A stretch of 36,491 nucleotides of DNA from positions 1 through 36,491 of the forward strand of contig JAAYQT010000289.1 in NCBI GenBank assembly GCA_012519165.1, read 5' to 3'. The DNA comes from Synergistaceae bacterium (lineage in GTDB: Bacteria; Synergistota; Synergistia; Synergistales; Aminobacteriaceae). A program made the translations under genes and the position numbers. Below are positions 17,134 through 24,906 of the stretch, in pieces (the stretch's first letter is position 1; every line of letters starts with the position of its first letter). The notes beneath the pieces are model-generated. The model saw only the letters and a list, made by a program, of their open reading frames with translations, had not been told where the DNA came from and did no database searches.

Positions 17134-18765
17134 CTACAGCTGGTTCTTCTGAGCCTCCCTCAGGGACTTGAACGACTCAAGCACCATGAGGACCGCCAGG
17201 ACAAGGAGCAGGACGGACGGCACCACGAGAATGTAGTTGGGGTTCTCGTAGGCCATATTCTCCTTGATCATTATGCCAAGGGCGGCAACGGTGGTGACGA
17301 GCATGAACCACATGGGTATCATGGCAAAGCGGTTGTCCCCCTTAAGGGCCTTGGTAACCCAGACGCCGATGGCCAGCAGGGCCAGTGCGGCTACGAGCTG
17401 GTTGGAGGCGCCGAAGATGGGCCAGATTGCCGCCCACGCCGGGATAACCGCGCCCGTGGGCCCGTGAGTCTTGGTAAGAAGAAGGGCCATGGCGGCGGCA
17501 ATGGCGATGATGGTGGCAGTGTACTTGTCCACCTTCATGTTGGTAAGCTCCTGGATCTGGTAGCGGGTAAGCCTGGTAGCCGTGTCAAGGGAGGTAAGCA
17601 GGAAGGAGTTGACGGCCAGCAGGCCCAGGGACATGCCCACCTTGGGGTCGATGCCCAAAATGGCGGCAAACTTGCCGAAGCCCTGGGCGTAGGTGATGGT
17701 GGGTCCGCCCTCGGCTATTACGCCGGTGAGCATGATGGTGCCGATGGCGATTACCGCCACCACGCCCTCAAGCAGCATGGCGCCGTAGCCCACCAGGACT
17801 GTGTCAGACTCCTTGCGGAGCTGCTTGGACGTAGTTCCGCTGCCCACCAGGGAATGGAAACCGGAGATGGCGCCGCAGGCCACTATGACAAACAGCATGG
17901 GCCACATGTACTGGGTGCCGGCAGTAAAGCCCTTGAAGGCGGGGAGCACAATATCAAAGCCTTCGCCCCGGCCCATGAACATGCCTATGGCGCCGATGAT
18001 AACGGCGAAGTACAGGAAGTAGGACGCCAGGTAGTCCCTGGGCTGAAGAAGGAGCCATACGGGAAGAATGGAGGCCAGGAAAATATACAGCACCAGCAGC
18101 CAGCGCCAGGTCTCCATGGAGAACTTGAAGGTATCTGCCACCCAGGGGGAATAGTTACCGTACCAGCAGGCGTAAATTACGATGGGAACCATTACGACCG
18201 TCATAAGCCACAGGGGAACCCTGTACTGGTAGATAAGCACGCCGAACAGCACGGCCATGAAGATGTACAGAGTCGCAGAGAAAGCCACCGCCGGGTCGGC
18301 TGCGAAGGAGCCGGCCGAGAGCTGAAGGAAGACGGCGACCACGAGGATAAGGGCAAGAATGGTGAAGCACAGGAAGAGCACCTTTCCCCTGCGGCCGATC
18401 CACCTGTCCACCACTTCTCCCACGGACTTGCCGTCGTGGCGCATGGACGCCACCAGAGAACCCATATCGTGGGGGCCGCCAAGGAAGGCCGAGCCGATTA
18501 CGCACCACAGGTAGGCGGGAAGCCAGCCGAACATGGCCGCCGCTGTGATGGGCCCGACAATGGGGCCGGCCCCGGCGATGGAAGCGAAGTGGTGGCCGAG
18601 GAGTACTGCGGGGTGGGCCGGGCAGTAGTCAATGCCGTCAAAAAGGCACTCGGCGGGCGTTTCGGTAGTATCGTCCAGGTTAAATATCCTGGCAAGGTAG
18701 CCTCCGTAAACCTTGTAGCAGACAAGGAACAAGACGATGGAACCACCAAATAAAATAGCTAACAC
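17134..18765 (-). CDS. CstA-family carbon starvation / peptide (pyruvate) transporter
   Basis: 543 aa polytopic protein; YGGYLARIFNLDDTTETPAECLFDGIDYCPAHPAVLLGHHFASIAGAGPIVGPITAAAMFGWLPAYLWCVIGSAFLGGPHDMGSLVASMRHDGKSVGEVV is characteristic of CstA. Confidence 0.94.
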   Translation of the reverse strand: MLAILFGGSIVLFLVCYKVYGGYLARIFNLDDTTETPAECLFDGIDYCPAHPAVLLGHHFASIAGAGPIVGPITAAAMFGWLPAYLWCVIGSAFLGGPHDMGSLVASMRHDGKSVGEVVDRWIGRRGKVLFLCFTILALILVVAVFLQLSAGSFAADPAVAFSATLYIFMAVLFGVLIYQYRVPLWLMTVVMVPIVIYACWYGNYSPWVADTFKFSMETWRWLLVLYIFLASILPVWLLLQPRDYLASYFLYFAVIIGAIGMFMGRGEGFDIVLPAFKGFTAGTQYMWPMLFVIVACGAISGFHSLVGSGTTSKQLRKESDTVLVGYGAMLLEGVVAVIAIGTIMLTGVIAEGGPTITYAQGFGKFAAILGIDPKVGMSLGLLAVNSFLLTSLDTATRLTRYQIQELTNMKVDKYTATIIAIAAAMALLLTKTHGPTGAVIPAWAAIWPIFGASNQLVAALALLAIGVWVTKALKGDNRFAMIPMWFMLVTTVAALGIMIKENMAYENPNYILVVPSVLLLVLAVLMVLESFKSLREAQKNQL

Positions 18766-18818
18766 TTAATTCACCTCCGGAAAAATTTAATGAAGAATGT
18801 GAAAAGAGTAACGCAGCC

Positions 18819-19343
18819 TTATTGTTCGATGGCATCACCCCCGGCGCCGCTATTTTTTTTGCGGAGAATTTCCAATGCCGTATCCACCAGCGGGGCCAGA
18901 TCCTTAACCCTCTTCCCGATTTTGCCCCCCGGAGTGAATGTGTGAACCTCCGCATACCCTCGGAACCCCAGCCAAAAGGACTTCACCCTGCCCTTTTCGC
19001 CAGAATCCGCGCCCTCAACAAACAAATACCTTTGAGTCATCAGCTCGGGCTGCGGTCTGCTGTTTTCAAGAGTACGCCGCATATCGCCCCTGCCGTTATG
19101 GCTCCATATAATGTAATCATCGGCGTAGTACCTGCACACCTCGCCGATCATGCCGCTTTTTACGAAGGTAACCCTTCGGTAGACTCCCTTCATGCCGGCG
19201 GAGGCCCAGGGCTCAAAACCCCAGTATTCCCAAAGATCCCGGACCTGCCCAAGGGAAGAAATCTCAATCAATCGGTCATCACCTGCCAGATTAATTATAC
19301 TCCACAAAATAAAAATAGGAAGATGTTTAATGCTCATGCACAT
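18819..19343 (-). CDS. Hypothetical protein
   Basis: 174-aa ORF with plausible composition (WEYWGFEPWASAGMKGVYRRVTFVKSGMIGEVCRYYADDYIIW...); no family recognised. Start uncertain. Confidence 0.55.
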   Translation of the reverse strand: MCMSIKHLPIFILWSIINLAGDDRLIEISSLGQVRDLWEYWGFEPWASAGMKGVYRRVTFVKSGMIGEVCRYYADDYIIWSHNGRGDMRRTLENSRPQPELMTQRYLFVEGADSGEKGRVKSFWLGFRGYAEVHTFTPGGKIGKRVKDLAPLVDTALEILRKKNSGAGGDAIEQ

Positions 19344-19411
19344 GTACTTTCCTGAAAAATACCCTCAGACTTGGGCGCGCCTGCAAAAAACGGGGCGAGG
19401 AAATTTTTTAC

Positions 19412-19440
19412 TTGCAAAGAACCGGACTCCACGGTATAAT
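19412..19440 (+). promoter_or_regulatory. sigma70-type promoter for tRNA-Val
   Basis: TTGCAA (19412-19417) - 17 nt - TATAAT (19435-19440), 13 nt before the tRNA 5' end. Confidence 0.75.
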
Positions 19441-19453
19441 TTGTTTCGCTTTC

Positions 19454-19529
19454 GGGCGATTAGCTCAGCGGAAGTAGCGCTTCCTTCACACGGAAGAGGT
19501 CGCTGGTTCGAACCCAGCATCGCCCACCA
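19454..19529 (+). tRNA. tRNA-Val (anticodon CAC), CCA encoded
   Basis: GGGCGAT TA GCTCAGCGGAAGTAGC G CTTCC TTCACAC GGAAG AGGTC GCTGG TTCGAAC CCAGC ATCGCCC ACCA; acceptor, anticodon and T stems pair. Confidence 0.96.
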
Positions 19530-19688
19530 AGGAATATCAGGGGTTTCGGCGTTTTCGCCGGGACCCTTTTTCATTAATGAACTCAACGTAGTCCGCCTAC
19601 TTTCAGCAAACCCAAACTTATGTTTTTTCGGCCAGCTCTCTGTTGGAGGCCACCAATTCAACTATTTACCCCGTGTGAAGGAGGAAGC

Positions 19689-19940
19689 ATGAAAGACGGC
19701 AAGGCTTTGGAGTTGCTCCTGGAGTTTATTTCCAATCCTATGGTGCTTAAAGCCCATGCAATTCATAAGTATTATTCGCAGGATGTGCAGGAGTTGATCG
19801 ATGACGACTCTGAAACCGTAAGCATAGTCACCGATTTAAGCGAGATCGTGGAGGACACGCTGGACTATCTTGCAGAACAGGGCATTCCCACAAAGCCTCT
19901 AATGGCGGGACTTCTATGCGAATCTGAATATTATTGCTGA
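19689..19940 (+). CDS. Small hypothetical protein (83 aa), first of a tandem paralogous pair
   Basis: SD aaggaggaagc-ATG; MKDGKALELLLEFISNPMVLKAHAIHKYYSQDVQELIDDDSETVSIVTDLSEIVEDTLDYLAEQGIPTKPLMAGLLCESEYYC. Similar to 20048..20299. The track start at 19620 lacks support. Confidence 0.7.
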   Translation: MKDGKALELLLEFISNPMVLKAHAIHKYYSQDVQELIDDDSETVSIVTDLSEIVEDTLDYLAEQGIPTKPLMAGLLCESEYYC

Positions 19941-20047
19941 CTACGGGAAGTAACCGGCCGGCAAGGCATTAAAATTCGCTCCCACCAGAACCTTAACGTT
20001 GTGAAATGAAAAGCAGCATTATCCGACAAAACATAAAGGAGGAAGTA

Positions 20048-20299
20048 ATGGAGGACGGTAAGGCTTTGGGGCTTCTTCTGAGGTTTTTGCGCAATCCCAT
20101 GGTGCTTAAGAACTATCTAATCCAAAAGTACTTCCCTGAGGAGGTGCCGGAGCTAACAGATGACTGTCCGGCGGTCACCGATTCAATAAACAGCTTAAGC
20201 GAGACGGTAGACAAAACCCTGGACTATCTTGCAGAACAGGGCTTTACCATGGACCAGCTGATGGCCGCTCTAATCAATGGCCCGGACAGTCTGAACTGA
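20048..20299 (+). CDS. Small hypothetical protein (83 aa), second of a tandem paralogous pair
   Basis: SD aaaggaggaagta-ATG; MEDGKALGLLLRFLRNPMVLKNYLIQKYFPEEVPELTDDCPAVTDSINSLSETVDKTLDYLAEQGFTMDQLMAALINGPDSLN. Identical length to the upstream copy; conserved KAL.LLL.F..NPMVLK and LDYLAEQG blocks. Confidence 0.72.
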   Translation: MEDGKALGLLLRFLRNPMVLKNYLIQKYFPEEVPELTDDCPAVTDSINSLSETVDKTLDYLAEQGFTMDQLMAALINGPDSLN

Positions 20300-20511
20300 C
20301 GGCAAAGGCTTGGTCGTTTCGTCAATGCAAAATTGACCACCTGGCGGCGGTTAATTGCACGGCTGCCGCCGGAAGCCATGTTCAGGTATCGATCCGTTCC
20401 GAAGAATGCAGACAGAGGACGCTATATGCTATCATTACATGGGTTGGGACTTCAATTATTCAACGGAATAATGTCTCGATCATGGCGTATGATGAAAGAG
20501 GGTCGAAAAGA

Positions 20512-20817
20512 ATGCTGAGAGAAGAAAGTTTGAGGTTTATCCGCGCGGTAGCCGGGGAGTTCGGAGCTGCCCGCGTGTTTTTATTCGGTTCCTGTCTCTC
20601 TCAGTCTCAGGATCATGCGCACGACCTCGATCTGGCGGTAGAGGGAATCTCCGAAGATAGGCTGGATGCGTTCTGGGACAGGCTTATGTGGGCGGAAGCG
20701 CTCGGGCGGAAGCCCGTAGATGCGATTCGTCTTGAGGACAGACATTGGCTGAATCCTATAATCCTGGACGAAGGAGTCCTCATCTATGAAGGACAGCTAT
20801 CGTCAGTCGCTCAATAA
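20512..20817 (+). CDS. Minimal nucleotidyltransferase (MNT)-like domain protein
   Basis: MLREESLRFIRAVAGEFGAARVFLFGSCLSQSQDHAHDLDLAVEGISEDRLDAFWDRLMWAEALGRKPVDAIRLED; GS-x10-D-x-D polbeta-type NTase motif. Confidence 0.8.
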   Translation: MLREESLRFIRAVAGEFGAARVFLFGSCLSQSQDHAHDLDLAVEGISEDRLDAFWDRLMWAEALGRKPVDAIRLEDRHWLNPIILDEGVLIYEGQLSSVAQ

Positions 20818-21022
20818 GCTGCTCGAAAAGAGCGGAGAGCGGAACGCTGCGAAATTGGCACGTACAACTCCACGGTTACGGCGTCGACCTTGATGCCGAA
20901 AGGATTCATCGCAACACACCATGGACATAATTCAGATAACAGCAGGTGGGTCAGTTTCTCGTGTCGCTTGATAACGCCGAACAGAATATGCAGACAAGTT
21001 TGCTTCCGCATTGCATTGTAAC
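20786..21022 (+). pseudogene. Possible decayed partner gene downstream of the MNT-like nucleotidyltransferase
   Basis: A protein-like start MKDSYRQSLNKLLEKSGERNAAKLA overlaps the NTase end. Protein-like segments then appear in other frames (LHGYGVDLDAERIHRNTPWT*; QQVGQFLVSLDNAEQNMQTSLLPHCIVT*), separated by frame changes and stops. Confidence 0.3.
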
Positions 21023-21094
21023 ATAACCTGCATTGTCAACAGGATAGCTAGCGATACAGGATATCCCGTTTAGGAAAAAAAGGGGGACGGGTCG

Positions 21095-21805
21095 ATGTGC
21101 GCGGAAATATCCAAAAATTTCGACGAAGCCATGTCTGCCATCATCGAGGCTCAAAAGCAGATTTTCAAACTGTTTCCAGAGTGCGTGCTTGTCGGGGGTT
21201 CCGCAACAGCGTTGCACTGTGAACACAGATATTCTGTGGATGCAGATAGTGTCCTTTCAAACCTGAAAGATGATTATGACAGGGTTTTAGAGCGTCTTGA
21301 AACGCTATCCGGATGGAGGACAAACAGAAAAAAACCGCCCGTGCTTATACTTGGAAATTTTCACGGCGTAGACATTGGCATTAGGCAGCTTAGGCGGGAG
21401 CTCCCCCTGGAAACGGAGGTACGAGGCGGCATTCGTATCCCTGTCATCGAGGAGATGATTCGTATAAAAGCATGGATGGTTTTGACCAGAAATGCGATGA
21501 GAGACTATATTGATCTTGCTGCGCTTTATGAGAAGGCAGGGTCGGACAAATTCGCCTGTGCTATGACGATATTCGATGAATGCTACCCGCAGCCGGAGGA
21601 CACTGAAATGTCAGGAGTTCAGCTGTCGAGGATGCTCCGTTGCCCCAAACCCTATGATTTCGATGAAGACGTATTGGGCCTGTACAAGGGTTTGCGGTCA
21701 CCCCTAAACTCATGGGAGTATGTTGCGAAAAAGTGCAGTGAGGCGTCGGACATTCTGTTTGACACGATTTTTTCAAAAAACCCCGGTGAGGAGGAGCGAC
21801 AGTGA
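21095..21805 (+). CDS. Nucleotidyltransferase-fold protein, AbiEii/AbiGii-toxin-like
   Basis: 236 aa; FPECVLVGGSATALHCEHRYSVDADSVLSNLKDDYDRVLERL resembles the GGxA...HR.S.D.D signature of AbiEii-type nucleotidyltransferases, followed by a helical C-terminus (IPVIEEMIRIKAWMVLTRNAMRDYIDLAALYEK). Confidence 0.72.
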   Translation: MCAEISKNFDEAMSAIIEAQKQIFKLFPECVLVGGSATALHCEHRYSVDADSVLSNLKDDYDRVLERLETLSGWRTNRKKPPVLILGNFHGVDIGIRQLRRELPLETEVRGGIRIPVIEEMIRIKAWMVLTRNAMRDYIDLAALYEKAGSDKFACAMTIFDECYPQPEDTEMSGVQLSRMLRCPKPYDFDEDVLGLYKGLRSPLNSWEYVAKKCSEASDILFDTIFSKNPGEEERQ

Positions 21806-22071
21806 TACACCGCCATGTCCACGACGACAATGACGTCACCTGCGCAGGAATCGAGGACGTGATAGTCCGGGGAGACCGATTCTCCCAAAAGAGACTATTT
21901 AACAGAGTTGCGGCAGACCCGTTCGGCGAGACCGCAAGCCGGCTGCACCGCGTGGTGGAGTCAGGCAACGATGAGATAGCGTCATACCTGGCCGTCTGGG
22001 GGGCGTTTCTTGATAGGGCCCGTAAAGGAACCATCCATAAAGCCCCTGTAGGTTCTGGGAGAAAGTGGTAA
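21802..22071 (+). CDS. Small hypothetical protein (89 aa), overlapping partner of the AbiEii-like gene
   Basis: GTG start overlaps the upstream TGA (GTGA). MIHRHVHDDNDVTCAGIEDVIVRGDRFSQKRLFNRVAADPFGETASRLHRVVESGNDEIASYLAVWGAFLDRARKGTIHKAPVGSGRKW. Confidence 0.65.
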   Translation: MIHRHVHDDNDVTCAGIEDVIVRGDRFSQKRLFNRVAADPFGETASRLHRVVESGNDEIASYLAVWGAFLDRARKGTIHKAPVGSGRKW

Positions 22072-22170
22072 AATTCAACTCTATGTAGGAAATTATCCCG
22101 ATACGTGCTTAATAATCCTTGTTTTTTGAAAGCCGGGTCTGCTAACGGCAGAACTTGCCAAAAAACGGCA

Positions 22171-22198
22171 ACAGGCTCCGGTATTTGCCGGAGCCTGT
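22171..22198. terminator. Rho-independent terminator between convergent units
   Basis: ACAGGCTCCGG-TATTTG-CCGGAGCCTGT, 11-bp perfect stem followed by T-run; minus-strand read-through also meets GCCGTTTTTT. Confidence 0.88.
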
Positions 22199-22266
22199 TT
22201 TTGTATGCCAAGCAATATTTCTTTAAGGGCGCCTGCTGTCCCCTTCGTCAATGTTGAACCTTGTCC

Positions 22267-22950
22267 CTACCCGCACTCCCCTGCCGCAGCTTTTTTCATC
22301 AGCCTTATCAGCCCCGCCGGGTCGGCGTTCCTGGGGCAGACCGACGAGCACAGCCCGCACTCAATGCACTCCCCCACCCCTTCGTCCTTTGCCATCAGCG
22401 CCCTTTCCATACCGTCCCTCGGGTCGAAGAAGTGTCTTGCAAGGAGGGTCAGGGGCATGGGGCCCGCGAATATGTGGGGTTTTTTCTTTACAACGGGGCA
22501 GGCGGACATGCAACACATGCACTCGATGCAACGGCTTGCCTTTTTGAATAGCTCGAAGGCCTCCATGTCGATTTTTTCAGGCTCAAAGGCCGGGGCGCGC
22601 TGCCTCTCCAGAAAGAGCCTGAGGGCGGGCCTTCTTGCCTCGTACTGCTCCCTGTCAATAAGCAGGTCCTTAAGAACCCTTACCCCCGCCAAGGGCTTTA
22701 TCTCCATCTCAGGCTCCGCCGCCTGCCTGCATGTCAGCGCCTCCCTGCCGTTGACTACGGCGCCGCAAAGGCCGCAGTGGCCGTTTCTGCAGCAACCCGC
22801 ATAGGTCAGGTCGGGGGCGAAACGCTCCCGAACGAGGTTGAGGACGTCCAGGACCGTCATGGGAGGGGCGAATTCAAACTCGAAGCTCTGAAAGCGGGAT
22901 TCGGCGTCCGTCTGGGGGTTGAACCTCAGAATTTTGACCTGGCCCTTCAT
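22267..22950 (-). CDS. Succinate dehydrogenase/fumarate reductase-like iron-sulfur subunit
   Basis: [2Fe-2S] motif AGCCRNGHCGLCGAVVNG, then CIECMCCMSACPV and CIECGLCSSVCPRN cluster motifs. Confidence 0.88.
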   Translation of the reverse strand: MKGQVKILRFNPQTDAESRFQSFEFEFAPPMTVLDVLNLVRERFAPDLTYAGCCRNGHCGLCGAVVNGREALTCRQAAEPEMEIKPLAGVRVLKDLLIDREQYEARRPALRLFLERQRAPAFEPEKIDMEAFELFKKASRCIECMCCMSACPVVKKKPHIFAGPMPLTLLARHFFDPRDGMERALMAKDEGVGECIECGLCSSVCPRNADPAGLIRLMKKAAAGECG

Positions 22951-24620
22951 GCCGACGCCCCCTTCATTCCTGCACTTTTGCTGTACACTTCAAGCCCGTC
23001 CTTTCCTTCCGCTACGTAGAAGTTCTTCATAAACCGACCATCGTCGGCTTCAGGGAAATCCTCCCGGAAGTGGGCGCCCCTGCTCTCCTCCCTTGCCAGG
23101 GCCGACCTTGCCACGGCTTCGGCGGTCTTCAGCATATTTTCCGTCTCAAGGGCCTCGATCAGCTCCCGGTTCATGGCGGTGTCCTTCTGCCTGATACGCA
23201 GCGGCGTCGCCTTAAGTTCGGCAATATGGGCGAGGGCCTTTTCCAGGGATTCCTTCGACCTGAAGACCCCGCCGTTCTCCCCCATGGTCTTCCTGAGCTT
23301 CTCCCTTACCTCGCCCGGGGTCTCGCCGGCTTCGGAAGACAACAGGGCTCTTACCTTGTGTTCTTCTGACTCAGCCTCCGCCGGGTCCGCAAAGGAGGGA
23401 GGAAGGTTTGCGGAGTACCTGGCTGCCGACTCCCCTGCCGTCATTCCCGATACTATAATTTCGGCCAGGGCGTTCTGGCTTAACCTGTTGGCGCCGTGCA
23501 TGCCGCCGCAGGCCTCCCCTGCGCCGAAAAGCCCCGGCACATTCGAGGACCAGGAAGCGTCCACCACCATGCCCCCCATAAAGTGGTGCACTGTGGGGGC
23601 AACTTCGATCCTGTCCTTTTCCGGGTCAAGGCCCATGTTCATGTAGGTTGAATGGAGGGCGGGCGTCATTTTTGCGATAAAGCCGGGCTCCTGGTAGGTC
23701 ATGTCCATGTACACTCCCCCGCCGGGAGTTCCCCGACCCTGCCTTACCTCCTCGGCGATGGCCATGGACACCCGGTCCCTGGTGGATAGTTCAAGCCTTT
23801 CAGGGTCGTACCTTTCCATAAAACGCTCACCCGCCGCGTTATAGAGGCGGGAGTAGTAAAGCAGCCCGGCGAAGATGCCCTTCATGGAGGGAGGCTGAAG
23901 GAAGCCCACGGGGTAAAACTGGACAAATTCCATGTCTCTCAGCGGCGCGCCTGCGCCCAGTGCAAGGCCGTAGCTGTCGCCGGTCAGGTCGGTAGGGTTG
24001 TCTGAGTTTTCGTATATCATCCCCGCACCCCCGGCGGCGATTATTACGGTGCTGCAATCAAAAATTACAGCCTCCCCCGTTACGGCGGAAACCCCAACCG
24101 CTCCCGTAACGCGGCCGCCCCTTTTCAAAATCCTGGTTACCATTACCTCCTCGCACAGGGGTACGTGCAGCTTGCGGAGAGCGCCGGCCATGGCCTTCAG
24201 CATCTCCTTGCCCGTCCTGTCCTCCAGGAAGGGGCACCGGGGGAAGCTGTGGCCGCCGTCGATCCTGAGGCTGTAGGAGGCGCCGTCGTCCTCCCTCTGG
24301 AACAGGGCGCCCATCCGCTCAAGCTCCAGAACGAGCTCCGGCGACCTTTCGCAGAGGACTTTAACCATGTCTCGGTCGTTGACGAAGCGCCCGCCCTCCA
24401 TGGTGTCCTCAAAGTGGAGCTCCCGGCTGTCCCCTTCCTTCTTCCACCGGTCGTCCACTGCGGATATGGCCCCGGGGGCCATTACCGTGGCCCCCGACCG
24501 CTGCGCCCGCCCTTTTATTGCCACCATGACGGAGGCATTATTAAGGGCGGCGCCGTACGCGGCCATGAGGCCCGCCCCTCCCCCGCCCGCCACCAGAACG
24601 TCGCACTGATACCTTTTCAT
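22947..24620 (-). CDS. FAD-binding fumarate reductase/succinate dehydrogenase-like flavoprotein
   Basis: MKRYQCDVLVAGGGGAGLMAAYGAA..., GDSYGLALGAGAPLRDMEFVQFYPVG, HHFMGGMVVDASWSSNVPGLFGAGEACGGMHGANRLSQNALAEIIVSG. ATGA overlap with the Fe-S subunit. Confidence 0.9.
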   Translation of the reverse strand: MKRYQCDVLVAGGGGAGLMAAYGAALNNASVMVAIKGRAQRSGATVMAPGAISAVDDRWKKEGDSRELHFEDTMEGGRFVNDRDMVKVLCERSPELVLELERMGALFQREDDGASYSLRIDGGHSFPRCPFLEDRTGKEMLKAMAGALRKLHVPLCEEVMVTRILKRGGRVTGAVGVSAVTGEAVIFDCSTVIIAAGGAGMIYENSDNPTDLTGDSYGLALGAGAPLRDMEFVQFYPVGFLQPPSMKGIFAGLLYYSRLYNAAGERFMERYDPERLELSTRDRVSMAIAEEVRQGRGTPGGGVYMDMTYQEPGFIAKMTPALHSTYMNMGLDPEKDRIEVAPTVHHFMGGMVVDASWSSNVPGLFGAGEACGGMHGANRLSQNALAEIIVSGMTAGESAARYSANLPPSFADPAEAESEEHKVRALLSSEAGETPGEVREKLRKTMGENGGVFRSKESLEKALAHIAELKATPLRIRQKDTAMNRELIEALETENMLKTAEAVARSALAREESRGAHFREDFPEADDGRFMKNFYVAEGKDGLEVYSKSAGMKGASA

Positions 24621-24906
24621 TCAATCACTCCCCGGGATGAAAAGTATTTTGCAATATGCAGCTCCTTGTCATTATAAACGCATTTTTGATGACGGAGAAG
24701 GCATGCAGGGCCTGAGTCCGTTTCGCACGGGGAAAGTTTCACTTTTTACCATGGCAGAGTTGCAGCGTTCATACTTTTGATATAGTATTAATTTACAGCG
24801 ATGTGCTATTTGAAATTTGCAATTTTAAACCAAACGGGAAGGAGGGGCGGCGAGTTAAGCAATTCATTACTTTTTCAGACCTATATTAAGAAGGAGGTTG
24901 AGTAAA

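Noticed and set aside
17464-18753. 429-aa plus-strand ORF antisense to the CstA-family gene
   Set aside because: Gly/His/Asp-rich mirror-frame composition, no domain logic, fully antisense to a clear membrane transporter; a GC-driven shadow ORF.
19365-19661. 98-aa minus-strand ORF containing WAMLGSNQRPLPCEGSATSAELIARK
   Set aside because: It is the antisense translation of the tRNA-Val gene; LGSNQRPLPCE-type peptides are a well-known spurious annotation artefact.
20413-20510. Peptide LYAIITWVGTSIIQRNN resembling the N-terminal VGTS motif of CARF (Csx/Csm6, APE2256-like) proteins
   Set aside because: Only about 10 similar residues, no start/RBS of its own, merges into the NTase frame, and no CRISPR array or cas genes are seen; likely coincidence or unrecognisable debris.
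19530-22200. tRNA-integrated mobile element with att sites
   Set aside because: No integrase/recombinase ORF and no second copy of the tRNA 3' end (cagcatcgcccacca) seen downstream; reported only as an accessory islet.
24660-24897. Long AT-rich leader upstream of the amino-acid permease as a T-box or other riboswitch
   Set aside because: No T-box core (TGGN/AGRGTGGNACCGCG) or other known riboswitch motif identified by eye; left as ordinary intergenic sequence.
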